The notes: generated by a model not told the origin, from the letters alone. A DNA stretch of 64,000 nucleotides from Tillus elongatus (GCA_964006375.1 OZ023270.1:56980536-57044535), one strand, 5' to 3'; counted from the stretch's first letter, positions 1 to 10,904 are shown. Numbers and translations are program-made.

Positions 1-484
1 TTAGCCAGGAAAATCCGCCCAGGTTTTCCCGGAAAATGTTGTGTTTTCTTTCGAAAAAAATGTATATCTCCGGAAATAACAAAGGGCAACCAAATTTGGT
101 ACGCGGGTTTATATCATTATATGTAAATTACCAAAATTTAGCACTGTAAGTTAAAAGCCAAAAATGTTATAGGCATTTAAAGAAAAATAAATTGGGTTTT
201 TCCTCAAAACGTTAAAGTCGCGATTTAAAACGTCAAAATTGGCAACATTTAGGCAAAGAACCTGAAACTAATACGGGCTATGGAAAGAAAATGTCTCAAG
301 AAGAATGTTTTACAAACCCTGAAGTCAAGTCTTAACTTCAAATGTCATTGTCCTTCATTTTACTAAAATATTTCCAGAAAATTCATTTCAAATAGACCCT
401 TTCTCTGATGCTTTGGCAGTAGTCTTAGCTATGGAGTTTATCGTTTAATGGTATATAATTTTTGTCGAATTTTCGTAAAAATCA
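1..484. other. A+T-rich non-coding start of the unit
   Basis: No credible gene. The first 150 bases continue a short repeat seen complete at 12283-12500 and resemble, in reverse orientation, 49010-49270. The rest is A+T-rich sequence in which I see no motif; the identical copy is 12376-12859. Confidence 0.5.
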
Positions 485-1021
485 ATAAAGCTCAATATAT
501 CCGTTATTATAAAAGATACGAAAAAAATTGTATACATTAATTATAGGATGTTTTGAGTTACATCTTAAAAAATATTTCCCTAATCACAGGATGGCCTGTA
601 AGTCGTTGGTGATACAAATTTTCTTTTATTTTAATCGAACACGCCTTATGTTATTGCATTTTTGCATTTTCCATCGAAATATAATGCATGTTTGTAAGAA
701 AAGAAATTCGGGACGCAGCAAGGGCGTTATGGTAGCGAATTTTCATTAAATGCTTCAAATTTGAATAGCTAAATTTGCTATTAACCTATAAGGTTGACCA
801 AAAAACCAGTTTTTTCGGGAACACCTTAAGTTTACTTTCGGAAATTTTTGTACCTTTTCTAACAATAAGGTTATTTTGATGATACATGGCACCTTGTTTC
901 TACTATATAGGTTATACTGGTAACCAAATTTGTGTCCTGCTTTCTTAAAAACATACATATTTGCTATTAAAAATATTTTAATGAAAATTCACTATCATAA
1001 CACACTTACTGCATCCAGACT
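485..1021 (+). repeat. Interspersed ~530-bp repeat with internal inverted repeat (copy A)
   Basis: This stretch aligns with the reverse complement of 30656-31168 over its whole length at moderate identity, so it is a dispersed family. Its right part, about 711-1021, is bounded by imperfect inverted repeats of about 40 bp: the left arm contains agcgaattttcattaaat and the right arm ttaatgaaaattcactatc. A small non-autonomous TIR element nested in a larger repeat would explain this. The short open frames inside carry no recognisable domain. Confidence 0.6.
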
Positions 1022-2600
1022 TTTTTTAGTCATCAATACTTTTAATGCATGAATATATTTTAATATCATCAGCATACATTAGTATTGGAATATTTAGAAC
1101 ATGTGATCTATGAAAATAGCAAATAAGAGGTCTGAGGATAAAACCCTGCGGAACTCCAGAATACATCATAATAAACAGATGTGAAGCCCCTCACCTCAAC
1201 AAATTACCTTTTCTAACACAGATAAGAAGTAAACAAACTGACAAGAATGAAAATACAAAATATTGGAGTCGGTCTATAAACAAAGTATGGCCGAGACAGA
1301 CAAGAGCCTTACACAGAGCGGTATATCTTACATCCACCTGCTGACAATGTTCAAGTGCAGCCGCAATGAACTGCCGCAGCCAACAGATCGGTAACCATGG
1401 AACTTCCAGCAATGAAGCCATGTTGAGACAGATAACTTCTCCCTTTCATTAAACATGATGTGCCGATACAAGCAGGCTTCAAAAATCTTACAGAAAACGC
1501 ATGTAGTAGATAATTCGAATAATCCACTCTGTCGCCAGACTTGTAAATAGGAAACAACGTGATAACTTCCACAGATATCGGAAAACTTCACTTGTCAATA
1601 TTGAATTGAAATTTTTTGGTGGCAGAAGGAGAATGCTGGAACAAGATAAGGCTGATAAGGTTAGCTCTGTTTTTTTTGTTTTTTTTTTTTTAGTTGCCAG
1701 GTTGATCTCCGAGTCATTTAAGCTGTTGATAAAGAAAATTGAGGCACAGTTGACATCGGAATATGTAGAAATAGAAGAGCATGAAGAAACTGACAAATTA
1801 CTGAAATAGAAAGAAAAACCATCCACTAATCCATGTTCAGATCAGGGTCTCTGGAAAAGTTTAGTGACTATGAAGACTACAAAAGTAGCTCCAGAATTTG
1901 TTCGGGTGGGTTTTCAAATCTTGTTCTATTTTCAACTTAGAACTTTAATAAGATACCTTATGTCCTCCTTCATTTTGTATTTTAAGTTTTTAAATTTTTC
2001 TAAATATTCGGTGCTGCCAGACTTTTTAAACTTAGGCCAGTACATTTAGTGTTAAATCCCTGGAATACCAGTGAGGGTAATAATCACTTGCTGCAGGAGA
2101 TGCTTTGGAACAAAATTATTAAATAAGCTAATTTTAGCATTAAAGCAGTCAACCATTAAATTAACATCTTGAAATGTATCGGGACCAAGACATATAGACA
2201 AGACTGGCATATAAGGCAGGTACATTACACCAGTGGAAGCTACACGAATTATGTTTAATATTTCCTGAAGATGAGAAAGTTAAATGGGAACGGATAGAAT
2301 CAACCACAATGTACAACGGTGGATGATGTTCATCCGGAGACTCATTAGTCAGTTACATCTAACACGATCTGGTAGACAGCACCAAGTCAAGTGTCCTAAT
2401 GTTTACATTTCAAACAAAGTTAAACTGCTACAGGACAAGCAGATTGGAGAAATTCTACGTGGTGACACGATTATCTGCGGATAATTTTGACAGCTGCTAT
2501 CTTGAATGTTAAAATACCCAACAAACATTGAGTTTAAACCATACTTAAGATAAAAACTAATATGATCGCATGGATTTACATAGGAATGTTGTGGTGGATA
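1020..2600 (-). pseudogene. Decayed antisense Jockey/CR1-like LINE (endonuclease to RT)
   Basis: Read on the minus strand, this stretch gives LINE protein pieces in order but in shifting frames. Around 2390-2500 there is an endonuclease end with the sense GRTLDLVLS and a downstream DEHHPPL. Around 2050-2240 lies the linker between endonuclease and RT, with a DVNLMVDCFN-like stretch. Between 1190 and 1600 are RT fingers (IYKSGDRVDYSNY, QHGFIAGSSMVTDLL), and at 1028-1180 the palm with SGVPQG and YADDIK. Many frameshifts and stops make it non-functional. The YADDIK/SGVPQG region closely resembles the antisense element at 45598-46863. No poly(A) end can be defined; it stops where repeat 485-1021 begins. 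Confidence 0.7.
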
Positions 2601-2908
2601 AAAATGCAGCAGATTGTGGCCTGTGCACCATCGGGCATATGAGGACCATCTTGGCGGCAGCAGTGGTCCTTTTAGACCTTCCTGTACTGTACGTATTCAT
2701 AAAATGGGAGGTGGTGCATAAGCCAATGCAAGGTTAAACAATGCTCAACCAACAGCACCGAGCATGGTATCAGAAGCTATAAAATAAAATAGCTTTATTA
2801 GCACAAGATCAAAAATATAATTAGCGTAAAGATAAAAAAAAAACTAGATCAACACATGCAAAGGTAAAATAAATTGATTTACACTATTTTATAGAATGTA
2901 TATGTATG
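2601..2908. other. Unassigned non-coding spacer
   Basis: About 300 bases between the antisense LINE remnant and the hairpin. I see no coding potential or known repeat here. It differs between the two copies only by one substitution (2719) and one base in a poly(A) run. Confidence 0.4.
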
Positions 2909-3000
2909 ACTGCTGCAGTTTCGCTGAAGTGCTCAGATTTATCAAATACAGAATAATTTGTATTTGATAAAGCTCAGCACTTCAGCGAAACTGCAGCAGT
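2909..3000. repeat. Long hairpin, 41-bp arms
   Basis: Arms 2909-2949 and 2960-3000 are reverse complements with only two mismatches and a 10-base loop. Each arm contains gctgcagtttcgctgaagtg or its complement. The hairpin ends about 30 bases before the 5'-truncated I/LOA-type LINE remnant. Confidence 0.9.
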
Positions 3001-3029
3001 GATACATCCCCACTCCCCCCAGGAGGAAT

Positions 3030-5025
3030 TCAAGGAAGACCGACTGGGATGCCTACGCAACAGGCCTCAGTGGGTCGCCAAGGAGCCCAGAGGGGAGAAG
3101 ACTGTCTATAGAGGCATTAGATAGCGATGTCGTGGCCTTAGAAGGTAAAATAATGGCAGCCTACGAGGCCGCGTCACCACTTAGGGGGGAATCGTCCATC
3201 AAAGTTAGATGGTGGAACAGGGATCTCGCCGTACTACGCGGGAGGACTCGGAGGACTTTAAACCGAGCCGTCTGAGAAGCGGGTGAGGCGGCCTGAGACG
3301 AGTTTAGGACTGCCAGAAGGGAGTTTAAGAAGTAACTACGACGGAGTAAACGAGCTGGTTGGCGCGCGTACTGCGGGAAGTCAATTCCCTGCCGGACGCA
3401 GCCAGGCTGGTAAGGGTACTCAAGCAGAAGCTAGGCAGTAATGTAGGGTCCTTAAGGAAACCGGACGGGAGCTGGACAAGCACCGGTGAGGAGACCCTGC
3501 GTCATCCCGCCAAAGTTCACCTTGCGGGCGGTGGAGACGGCACGGGAGCTGCCAACCTGGGCCGGTGGACGGTCCCGAATGCGGACTGGCAGCTGGTGGA
3601 GGGGGTGGTCACAGATGGCTCTATAACCTTAGCGGTGAGCGAGTTCGCTCCATTGAAGTCCGCAGGCTGTGATGGGATTTTTCCAGCCCTGCCCCAGAGG
3701 GGCTTGGATATACTGCTTCCCAACATAAGGGAGGTTTTCTGGGCCGGCCTGGTGTGGGGCTACGTCCCAAAGGCCTGGCGCCGGGTTAGGGGGGTCTTCA
3801 TTCCCAAACCGGGAAGGGACGACTACACGCTGGCCAAGGCGTACAGGCTAATCAGCCTAACATCCTTCCTACTTAAGGCATTGGAAAAGATAGTAGATAG
3901 GTTTATGTTGGGAGGGATCCTCAAGAATCATCCCTTCCATAAAGGTCAGCACGCGTACCAGCGAGGGAAATCGACGGAGACGGCGCTCCACGCTGACGCG
4001 GAAGGTGGATAGGGCGCTACACTACGGAGAGAGCACATTAGCTGTATTCTTCGATGTGGAGGGGGCCTTTGATAAGGCGAGGACGAATACGGTCTGTGCC
4101 GCCCTACAGGATAGGGGAACACCGAGGTCCCTAATAAGCTGGGTAGCGAGCATGCTGGAGGACAGGAGAGTTTCGTTGACCTTGACGGGCCGGGGGCTGG
4201 ACGTTGGGGTGACGGGCGGATGTCCTCAGGGCAATTCCTTTCGCCTTATCTATGGTGTCTGGTCATGGACGGCCTCTTGGAGCGGCTCTCCGAGAATAGC
4301 TTCTACACCCAGGCGTACGCTGATGATGGGCTGGTCTTAGTCACCGGCAAATTCCTTGGCGTCGTCTGTGAGTGTATGCAAGCTGCCTGTAGAATAATTT
4401 AAAGGTGGTGTGGTGAGCTGGGACTCTCCGTAAACCCGGCGAAGACGGAGATGATCCTATTCACCAAGAAGAGGAATGTAGAGGGGTTCAGGGCGCCCGT
4501 GATTTTTGAAAAGCATTTAGTTGTAGTGCGGAGGTCAAATATCTGGGAGTGATCCTGCACTCCAAACTAACATGGGGGTCGCAAATAGAACGAGTAGTGA
4601 GGAAGGGCGTAGCGACCCTCTGGCAGCTGTACTGAGGAAGCAACGGAGAGGCACCGGGGGTCGGTTGGTGGCTGTAGGCAGGCGAGGGAATTCGTGGAGG
4701 GGCCGGACAGAGATAAAGCTGTCTGGCTACTCTGTAGGAGTCGACCTACGCTTCGCCGCACCCTTGGGATGCTGACAGGCCACTGCGCCCTTAGAAGACA
4801 GCTCACATTGATAGGCGTAGAGAGAGGGATCCCATTTGCCAGGAATGCGGCGAGGATAAAGAAACGTCCTACCACTACCTGTGTGAATGCGAGGCTTTTG
4901 GGAGTCTTCGAGCAGAATTGTTCGGATCAAGGACTCTGCAGAGGAATCAGGCAAGTACCGTCCAATTGAAAACCACCACGGCCTTCATATCGAGGTCGAG
5001 GCGGTTTGGCGACGGAACCGGGGAG
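3030..5025 (+). pseudogene. 5'-truncated, decayed I/LOA-type LINE ORF2
   Basis: The translation starts just after where the endonuclease would end (KTDWDAYATGLSG at 3036), then runs through the RT domain in several frames. Visible pieces are SAGCDGIFPALPQRG, VFIPKPGRDDYT and QHAYQRGKSTETALH (3359-4012), then VFFDVEGAFDKA with RT motif A (4005-4340). After a frame change comes YADDGLVL, the catalytic palm motif (about 4310-4340). The RT C-terminus and RNase H are missing by internal deletion. The sequence resumes at about 4760 with the C-terminal LTGHCALRRQL and a Cys-His knuckle. It is clearly related to the full-length element at 5663-10904 but much older, with at least five stops or frameshifts. 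The repeat copy is 15405-17400. Confidence 0.85.
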
Positions 5026-5189
5026 GAGTAGAGCATGGTTGCTGGGTTGCTAGGGTTGGCAAAAAGGGCCCATTGTGGCCTACTTGCTTGGCGTTGGCCT
5101 CCCACCACTGCTGCTACTACTACATCCTGAATTTGTCTATCTCTACAGTGTCTTGTTCTCCACGACAGGATATTGCTTGCTTACTGCCA

Positions 5190-5440
5190 GATGTAGTCAA
5201 TGCGTGCTGCTCTTCCTTTATAAGCTGCTAAATAACATTGTTGACTCTCCTGCGCTTCTCGCAGCTTTGCCGCTGCATGTTCCTAGGTTGAGTAGCCGTG
5301 GAGCTAGGTCGAGTAGCCTTAGCTTGTTTTGGATGGCTGGACCTCACACTAATTTGCTGCCTTTTCTCTCATATATAATGTGTAAGCGGTAAATTTGCAG
5401 ATTACCTCCCGAACGCTTTTAAAAAATTGTTTTCAGAAAC
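5190..5440 (+). pseudogene. 3' remnant of a Jockey/CR1-like LINE RT
   Basis: An open frame (5075-5392) contains LFLYKLLNNIVDSPALLAAL, followed by LPLHVPRLSSRGARSS. This lines up with the C-terminal tail of the LINE at 58850-60490 (FLYKLIHGFVDSPELLSLLP, then FRAPQFPHHTR). Only the last hundred or so codons survive. Codons before about 5190 do not align with anything I recognise. Confidence 0.6.
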
Positions 5441-5649
5441 ATGCCTAGGACCACCCTGGATTCACAAACCACAAGAAAAATTTCTTGTTCACACCCCACA
5501 AGGAAGGGGGGTGGTTGTATGCAGGAGAGGGGAAGAAAAGTCCCCACGACGAATCCCCCTGCCCCTTGTCGCAAGTGGAATGCTAGAGGAAGAAAAGCCC
5601 ATGTGACAATATAAGTACGGTAGTATGTACAGCGAAAAGAGAACATACC
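5441..5649. repeat. Interspersed repeat related to 27724-28497
   Basis: The segment with attcacaaaccacaagaaaa and, further on, ggtggttgtatgcaggagag matches subunits found four times in alternating orientation at 27724-28497 (for example aatgcataaaccacaagaag and ggtggttgtaagcatgcaga). It was present before the LINE at 5663 inserted, because it lies outside that element's target duplication. Confidence 0.6.
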
Positions 5650-5662
5650 ATAGCAAATACTA
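5650..5662. other. Left target-site duplication of the full-length LINE
   Basis: atagcaaatacta precedes the element here and in copy 2 (18025-18037). The same 13 bases follow the poly(A) of copy 2 at 23275-23287. Copy 1 has no right-hand partner. Confidence 0.85.
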
Positions 5663-6019
5663 GGGGTTAAGGAGTCGCGGGCCAAAGGACTCCAGGGGGC
5701 AAGCTGAGGAAGTGGAAATAACAACATAAACTCCCGATGAAGCTTTCCCCAAGACCGTCATGCGCGGTAAAAATCCGCATCCTGCACGAGGTGACCCTGC
5801 TAATAACTAAACATGACGGATCTAGACAAGGAGGTCGAACTAAACTCCCCCAATCTACGGTGTCACGTGACCCGTGCCTATGGATGGATGGCACCAGGGC
5901 GATGGTGTCGTGAACGGAACCTCTGGAGTACCAGGCAACCCTCCAGAGTAACCCGCCTTGCACCACACAGGGGGTTCTGATGGTGTGGACAGTATTTCCC
6001 CCATTCTCGTGGGAACAAC

Positions 6020-7177
6020 ATGAAGATTATAAATACATATAAAACCAAAACCAATGAGGCTCGAGGAGTGGCTCCGGCTACAGACTTGAGCCTTGAGTCT
6101 ATCCCGGAAACGGAGACGAGCCAGGGTGCGGCAGCGGACTCTGGAGGTCCCACGACCGGCGTAGATACGGGGGATCAGGGGGTAGCTTCGGCCAGAGACC
6201 TGTCCCCGACACCCAAGCTGGAGGCTGGGTCCCACCGGAGGGCGGCGAGCTCCGCGGACTCCGGGGGCCCCTCCACCAGTGAGGACTCTACTGTTAGAGT
6301 AGAGGGACTGCCCCGGCAGTCCAAGCGTCTTTCCGGGGCGCAAAGAAAGAAGCTCCGGAGGGCGCAAAAAATGGCGGCCGGGACCTGGACGGTCGAGAAA
6401 CCTGTAAAGGCGCAAGAGGGGAGTGCGGGTCAGAAGAGGACGCGCTCGAACTCTAGCACGCCCACTACAGACAGACGTTCCAAAAGGGCCAGGGTGCCTG
6501 TAAAGGCGCAAGAGGAGAGTGCGAGTCGGAAGACGCCGCGCTCTGGCTCTAGCACGCCTACTACAGACAGACCTCCCAAAGGAACTAAGGCCGGAACACC
6601 GGCGCAGACTGGCTCTTACAGGGAGGCTGCGGAGGGCCTCGGGATGGCGGTGATTGACAGACGTCATCCTGAGGTCACGCTAGACCAGGGGAAGGCGGAC
6701 CTGATCCAGGCTGCGGTGGTAGCTGCAGTGGACTCTCTTCAGGAAGGGGAGAGCCCGCCTCAGTTCCACCGGACGCGCCTGACGGGGGGCATCCTCTGGA
6801 TAACCTGTGCCGGCCCGCAGTCGCGGGACTGGCTGCGGAAAACGATCGGGGGCCTCGGTCAGATTTGGGAGGGGGCGGACTTGACAGCCGTCGAGCCCAA
6901 GGAACTCCCAAAGAGACGCAAGGTCCTCGTACGGATCCCTGACACCGTCCCGCAGGAGACGGTGATCAGCAGACTTAAGATCCAGAACCCTGAACTGGGG
7001 ACGCAACACTGGTCGGTTCTAAGCAGGAAGGCAGAGGAGAAAGGGCAGACGCTCGCCTTCTCGATCGACCCGACATCTTACAGAGCCCTTGAAGGAACCT
7101 CCTTCAAGGCATTCTGGGGCATGGGAAGGGTTAGCTTCCGCCCACTGGGGAAGCAATTAAGGGTTAATGGGACTTAG
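6020..7177 (+). CDS. LINE ORF1, DUF4780-like nucleic-acid-binding protein
   Basis: ORF1 of the element, 385 residues, with an ATG closely following the leader. Such proteins are thought to coat the element's RNA and act as chaperone in the RNP. Residues 1-125 are polar and low-complexity, rich in Ser, Gly, Lys and Arg. Two near-repeats of about 25 residues follow (128-152 and 160-184), each starting PVKAQE and ending STPTTDR, with a basic RRSKRARV stretch that could be a nuclear signal. Residues about 203-385 look like the DUF4780 domain of insect retrotransposon proteins (ILWITCAGPQSRDWL, KVLVRIPD). No CCHC knuckle is present. The stop overlaps the ORF2 ATG by 11 bases. Copy 2 has one changed residue, R214S, where the frame reads VIDRRHPE here. 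Confidence 0.85.
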   Translation: MKIINTYKTKTNEARGVAPATDLSLESIPETETSQGAAADSGGPTTGVDTGDQGVASARDLSPTPKLEAGSHRRAASSADSGGPSTSEDSTVRVEGLPRQSKRLSGAQRKKLRRAQKMAAGTWTVEKPVKAQEGSAGQKRTRSNSSTPTTDRRSKRARVPVKAQEESASRKTPRSGSSTPTTDRPPKGTKAGTPAQTGSYREAAEGLGMAVIDRRHPEVTLDQGKADLIQAAVVAAVDSLQEGESPPQFHRTRLTGGILWITCAGPQSRDWLRKTIGGLGQIWEGADLTAVEPKELPKRRKVLVRIPDTVPQETVISRLKIQNPELGTQHWSVLSRKAEEKGQTLAFSIDPTSYRALEGTSFKAFWGMGRVSFRPLGKQLRVNGT

Positions 7178-10100
7178 GTTCCTTCAGGTCAACCTCCAAC
7201 ACAGTAGGGCAGCCACGGCCGGACTACTAATGGCTCTGAGGAACACGGATGTGGCCCTCATCCAGGAACCGTACTCCTACAAAGGAGAGATCAAGGGACT
7301 CGGCGGAGCTAATGGAAAGCTCATCTACAGCAGGTCCAGCGAGAATCCGAGGGCCTGCATTTTTGTCAGGGAAGGGATAGAGTTTCTCCCTCTAATGAAT
7401 TTCTGTTCCAGGGATCTGGCAACGATCAAAATCCGATGTGGAGGAGCGGATGGGCTGAGGGACATTACTGTCGCGTCAGCCTATCTGCCAGGGGACAGCA
7501 CGGACCCTCCTCCACCCAACGAATTGGAGCAGCTGATGGTGGGTAGCAGAGCAGGTGGATGGCAGACCATCATCGGCATGGATGCGAATGCGCACCATGA
7601 GTTGTGGGGTAGCTCGGACACAAACTCTAGGGGTGAGGCACTTTTACAATTCTTTATGAAATTTAATTTAGACATATTGAATAGAGGTAATAAACCGACA
7701 TTCGTCACAACACGGCGTGAGGAAGTTTAAGACCTAACAGTTTCCACCCAGTTTCTGGGTGACTTTGTTAAAAGCTGGGCTGTGTCTGGGGAAGTGAGTA
7801 GCTCAGACCACAGATACATCCGGTTTGAAATCGCCAAAGTCGAAAGAGAAACGGTATGGTACCGGGACCCCCGCAAGGCGGACTGGGAAGCCTACAGGGC
7901 AGACCTAGCTGTGGAACTGCGGGGGGTTGAGAGGGCCATAAGGGATTCAATAGACCTCGAGATTGCAGCAGTCCAATTGCGAGACGCAATTACCTCGGCC
8001 TATAACGCCAACTGCCCCCTGAAAATGAGGGTGTCCACCAGGAACGTCCCATGGTGGAACGAGGACCTCAGGCAAAGGAGGACGCAGGTTCGTAAGCTGT
8101 TTAACGCGGCCAAAAGGTCGGGAGCATGGGATGAATATAGACAGGCCCTATCGACCTATAACAAAAGACTGAGGGACGCCAAGAAGGAGTCGTGGAGGAG
8201 GCACTGCGAAGAAGTGGAAAACACGTCCGAGAGTGCTCGACTACACAAGATCCTGTCTAAGGGCCCTCAGACTAACATAGGCTCCCTTAGAACACCCACG
8301 GGAGGCTTTACAAGCTCGGGGGAGGAAACTATGGAAATTTTACTCCAGACGCACTTCCCCGGCTGTAACATAATAAACCAATCACCTCCGGACTGGGAAC
8401 ACTCAGAAATAGAGGCGCCTTATAGGCGGGCATCTAGAGTAGACTGGACAGTCGCTAAAGAGGTGGTTACCTGGAGCAAAATCAGATGGGCCATTAACAG
8501 CTTTAAGCCATACAAATCGCCGGGATTTGATGGAATAATGCCCATCATGCTCCAACAGGGGATAGATATACTGGCGCCGGTGCTTACCCTCATTATGAGG
8601 GCCAGCCTGGCTCTGGGGTACATTCCGAGGGCATGGAGACTGGCCAGGGTTGTATTTATTCCTAAACCTGGGCGTCCAACAGACCAGGCAAAGTCCCTGA
8701 GGCCAATAAGTCTCATGTCCTTCTTGCTGAAAACAGTGGAAAAACTGCTCGACCGGCACATTAGGGGCGGTGTACTGGAAGCATATCCTCTACACTGCGG
8801 ACAATATGCATACAGAGCAGGATTCTCAACAGAAACAGCACTGCACCAACTGGTGCTGAAACTGGAGAATACGCTGGAGAACAAGGAGGTGGCGCTGGGG
8901 GCCTTCCTAGACATAGAGGGGGCCTTTAGCAACACCTCGTTCGGATCGGTTCTGGCAGCTGCCCGGGAGCGTGGAATAGAGGAGACCTGCTGCAGGTGGA
9001 TCGGTTCCATGCTCAGGGACAGGGCGGTGTTCACCTCACTCGCGGGAGGGACTCTGCTGGCGGGGGTCGCGGCGGGGTGTCCGCAGGGGAGCGTTCTGTC
9101 TCCCTTGCTCTGGTGTCTAGTCGTGGACGGCCTGCTGGGGAGGCTCTCGGGAGGGGGGTATGAGGTACAGGGCTATGCGGACGACATTGTCATCATAGTC
9201 CGAGGAAAGGTCACACAGGCAGTGTGGGAGCGTATGCAGACTGCACTGAAAGTGGTGGAAGGGTGGACGGTTGATCAAGGGCTCGGGGTGAGCCCCGAGA
9301 AAGCAACCGTCGTGCCGTTTACGAGTAGGAGGAAGTGTGAAAGCCACAGAACTCTCACTCTATACGGTAGGAGCGTTCCAATGGCCAGGGAGGTAAAATA
9401 TCTTGGGGTCGTATTGGACTCTAAGCTAACCTGGAATGGTCACATTGGAAAAATACTGCGTAAGGCAGTCATGACCTTAGCCGTCACTAGGCGGCTATAT
9501 GGAAAAACGTGGGGACTAAGACCTAGTATGGCCCACTGGCTGTACACAAGGGTGGTCAGACCATCGTTAACATATGCGGCACTGGTCTGGTGGCCTAAGG
9601 TGACACAATCCAGTGCCAAACAAAAACTAGGCAAGATCCAAAGGATGGCTTGCCTAGGCATCACAGGGGCCATGTCTTCAACCCCAACAGCCGCCATGGA
9701 GGTGTTGCTGGATCTACCCCCCCTACACTTCGTTATTATGGGAGAGGCCAGGCTAGGACTATACAGACTAGCCTGCAATGGTAGACTGAAGATCAACCCA
9801 GGCTTCAGGGGCCACTGCAAAATTCAGGAGATCGTGAAGGAACCCATGCTTGAAATGAGGTCAGACTTCGCGAGCCCGCGAATGTGCAGGGAAAACAACT
9901 TCACAGTGGAAATCCCTGATCGCGGGGCATGGCGGGAGGAGACACCGGGCATACCACGGGACGCGCTCGTCTGGTTCACGGACGGATCTGGCGGGGAGCG
10001 TGGGACGGGGGCAGGTGTTTACTCGGAAGGACCGAGGGTAAGTCACAGTATTTCCCTCGGAGCCCATGCAACGGTGTTTCAGGCCGAGATGTACGCCATC

Positions 10101-10811
10101 CTGCACTGTGTGCGGGAGAACAAGAGGAGGGGCTACACCAACAAGCGGATCCTCATAGCCACAGACAGCCAGGCAGCCCTTAAGGCACTAAGTAGCCCAC
10201 GGGTAAATTCCTGGCTGGTGAGTGAGTGCCGAGACGAGACGAGCGACCTGGCTGGGCAGAATGAGGTGACCCTCATCTGGGTGCCGGGTCACTCGGGGGT
10301 CAAAGGCAATGAAGAAGCTGACAGTCTCGCAAAGAGGGGGTCAGCAGAACCATTTATGGGACCAGAACCGGCTCTGGGCGTGTCAAAGAGCACTGCCAGG
10401 GGAGCCATTAAGTCCTGGGTCAGAAACCAACACAAGGTGTACTGGGCGGACTGTCCAGGGCTCAGACATGGGAAGTCAATAATTGACGGACCCAGTTCAA
10501 AGAGAGCTGTGGAGCTGCTAAACCTTAGCAGAGGACAGCTCAGAAACACAACAGGTCTCTTGACGGGACACATGGCCGTCAAGAAACACCTACATAAAAT
10601 GGGGCGGTTCGAAGGGGACCTCGCATGCAGACTCTGCGGCGAGGGGGAGGAATCAGCCCAGCACATCTTGTGCGAGTGTATAGCTCTGGACCGGAAAAGA
10701 CAACTGATCTACGGTCACTCTAGACCGGAGACAGAGCAATATAAAACTTCACCCTACCAATCGCTGTGCAGACTAGTTCAAGGCACAGTGATTTTGGAAT
10801 GGGTGGAGTAA
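7167..10811 (+). pseudogene. LINE ORF2 (EN-RT-RNase H) with one in-frame stop
   Basis: The polyprotein that nicks the target and copies the RNA. It begins at ATG 7167, inside the end of ORF1. The apurinic-type endonuclease shows LQVNLQHS, QEPYSYKG, AYLPGDS and DANAHHELWGS, then a single TAA at 7728-7730. The same frame continues without a break to 10811, starting with the endonuclease SDHRYIRFE motif. RT follows: SPGFDGIMPIM, FIPKPGR, FLDIEGAFSN, GCPQGSVLSPLLW (about 9079) and YADDIVII (about 9173). RNase H shows FTDGSGG, AEMYAIL, ATDSQAAL and VPGHSGVKGNEEAD. The C-terminus has a knuckle, CRLCGEGEESAQHILCEC. The stop splits the endonuclease and is shared by both copies, so it predates the duplication. 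Unless read through, the product lacks full endonuclease; otherwise every catalytic motif is present. Confidence 0.9.
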
Positions 10812-10904
10812 GACTAGGGGTATGCACAATCAACCAAGGGTTGCGGTGCTATCGGGGCGGCAAGGCCGCGGACGAGCCCTGAGGGAACAAAAAAAAAAAA
10901 AAAA

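Larger units (their letters stand above)
1..10904. repeat. Copy 1 of a 12.4-kb tandem duplication (left part outside window)
   Basis: Positions 1-10904 match 12376-23275 base for base at a constant offset of 12,375, briefly 12,376 between a one-base longer poly(T) and a one-base shorter poly(A) in copy 2. By reading I find about twelve substitutions in 10.9 kb (at 1463, 2719, 6661, 6664, 9057, 9220, 9326, 9555, 9936, 10218, 10447 and 10687), roughly 0.1%. The match ends exactly at the poly(A) tail of the LINE at 10889-10904. The left limit of this copy lies before the window. Confidence 0.95.
5663..10904 (+). mobile_element. Full-length I/LOA-type LINE, copy 1
   Basis: A 5.24-kb non-LTR retrotransposon starting gggg directly after the target duplication. 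It has a 357-bp 5' leader, ORF1 (6020-7177), ORF2 (7167-10811), a short 3' UTR (10812-10888) and a 16-base A tail. RNase H plus a Cys-knuckle C-terminus place it near the I/LOA group rather than Jockey or CR1; that clade assignment is from family knowledge and not tested. Its 3' flank (tatcatctaagcc) is not the target duplication, so the right junction is rearranged. Confidence 0.9.

Noticed and set aside
1606..1809. Plus-strand 67-codon frame (KKIEAQLTSEYVEIEEHEE)
   Set aside because: It overlaps the antisense LINE linker and contains a poly(T) that differs in length between the copies.
5855..6667. 270-codon minus-strand frame over LINE ORF1 (also 18230-19042)
   Set aside because: It is the antisense shadow of a GC-rich, Arg/Ser/Pro-biased ORF1 and has no domain; the plus-strand ORF has DUF4780-like content and the right place in the element.
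8420..9034. 204-codon minus-strand frame inside LINE ORF2 (also 20795-21409)
   Set aside because: Shadow of the RT domain; composition follows the complementary codons and no motif is seen.
7782..10811. Separate gene starting at 7782 (GTG)
   Set aside because: It is the continuation of ORF2 after the in-frame TAA at 7728; the true start is ATG 7167.
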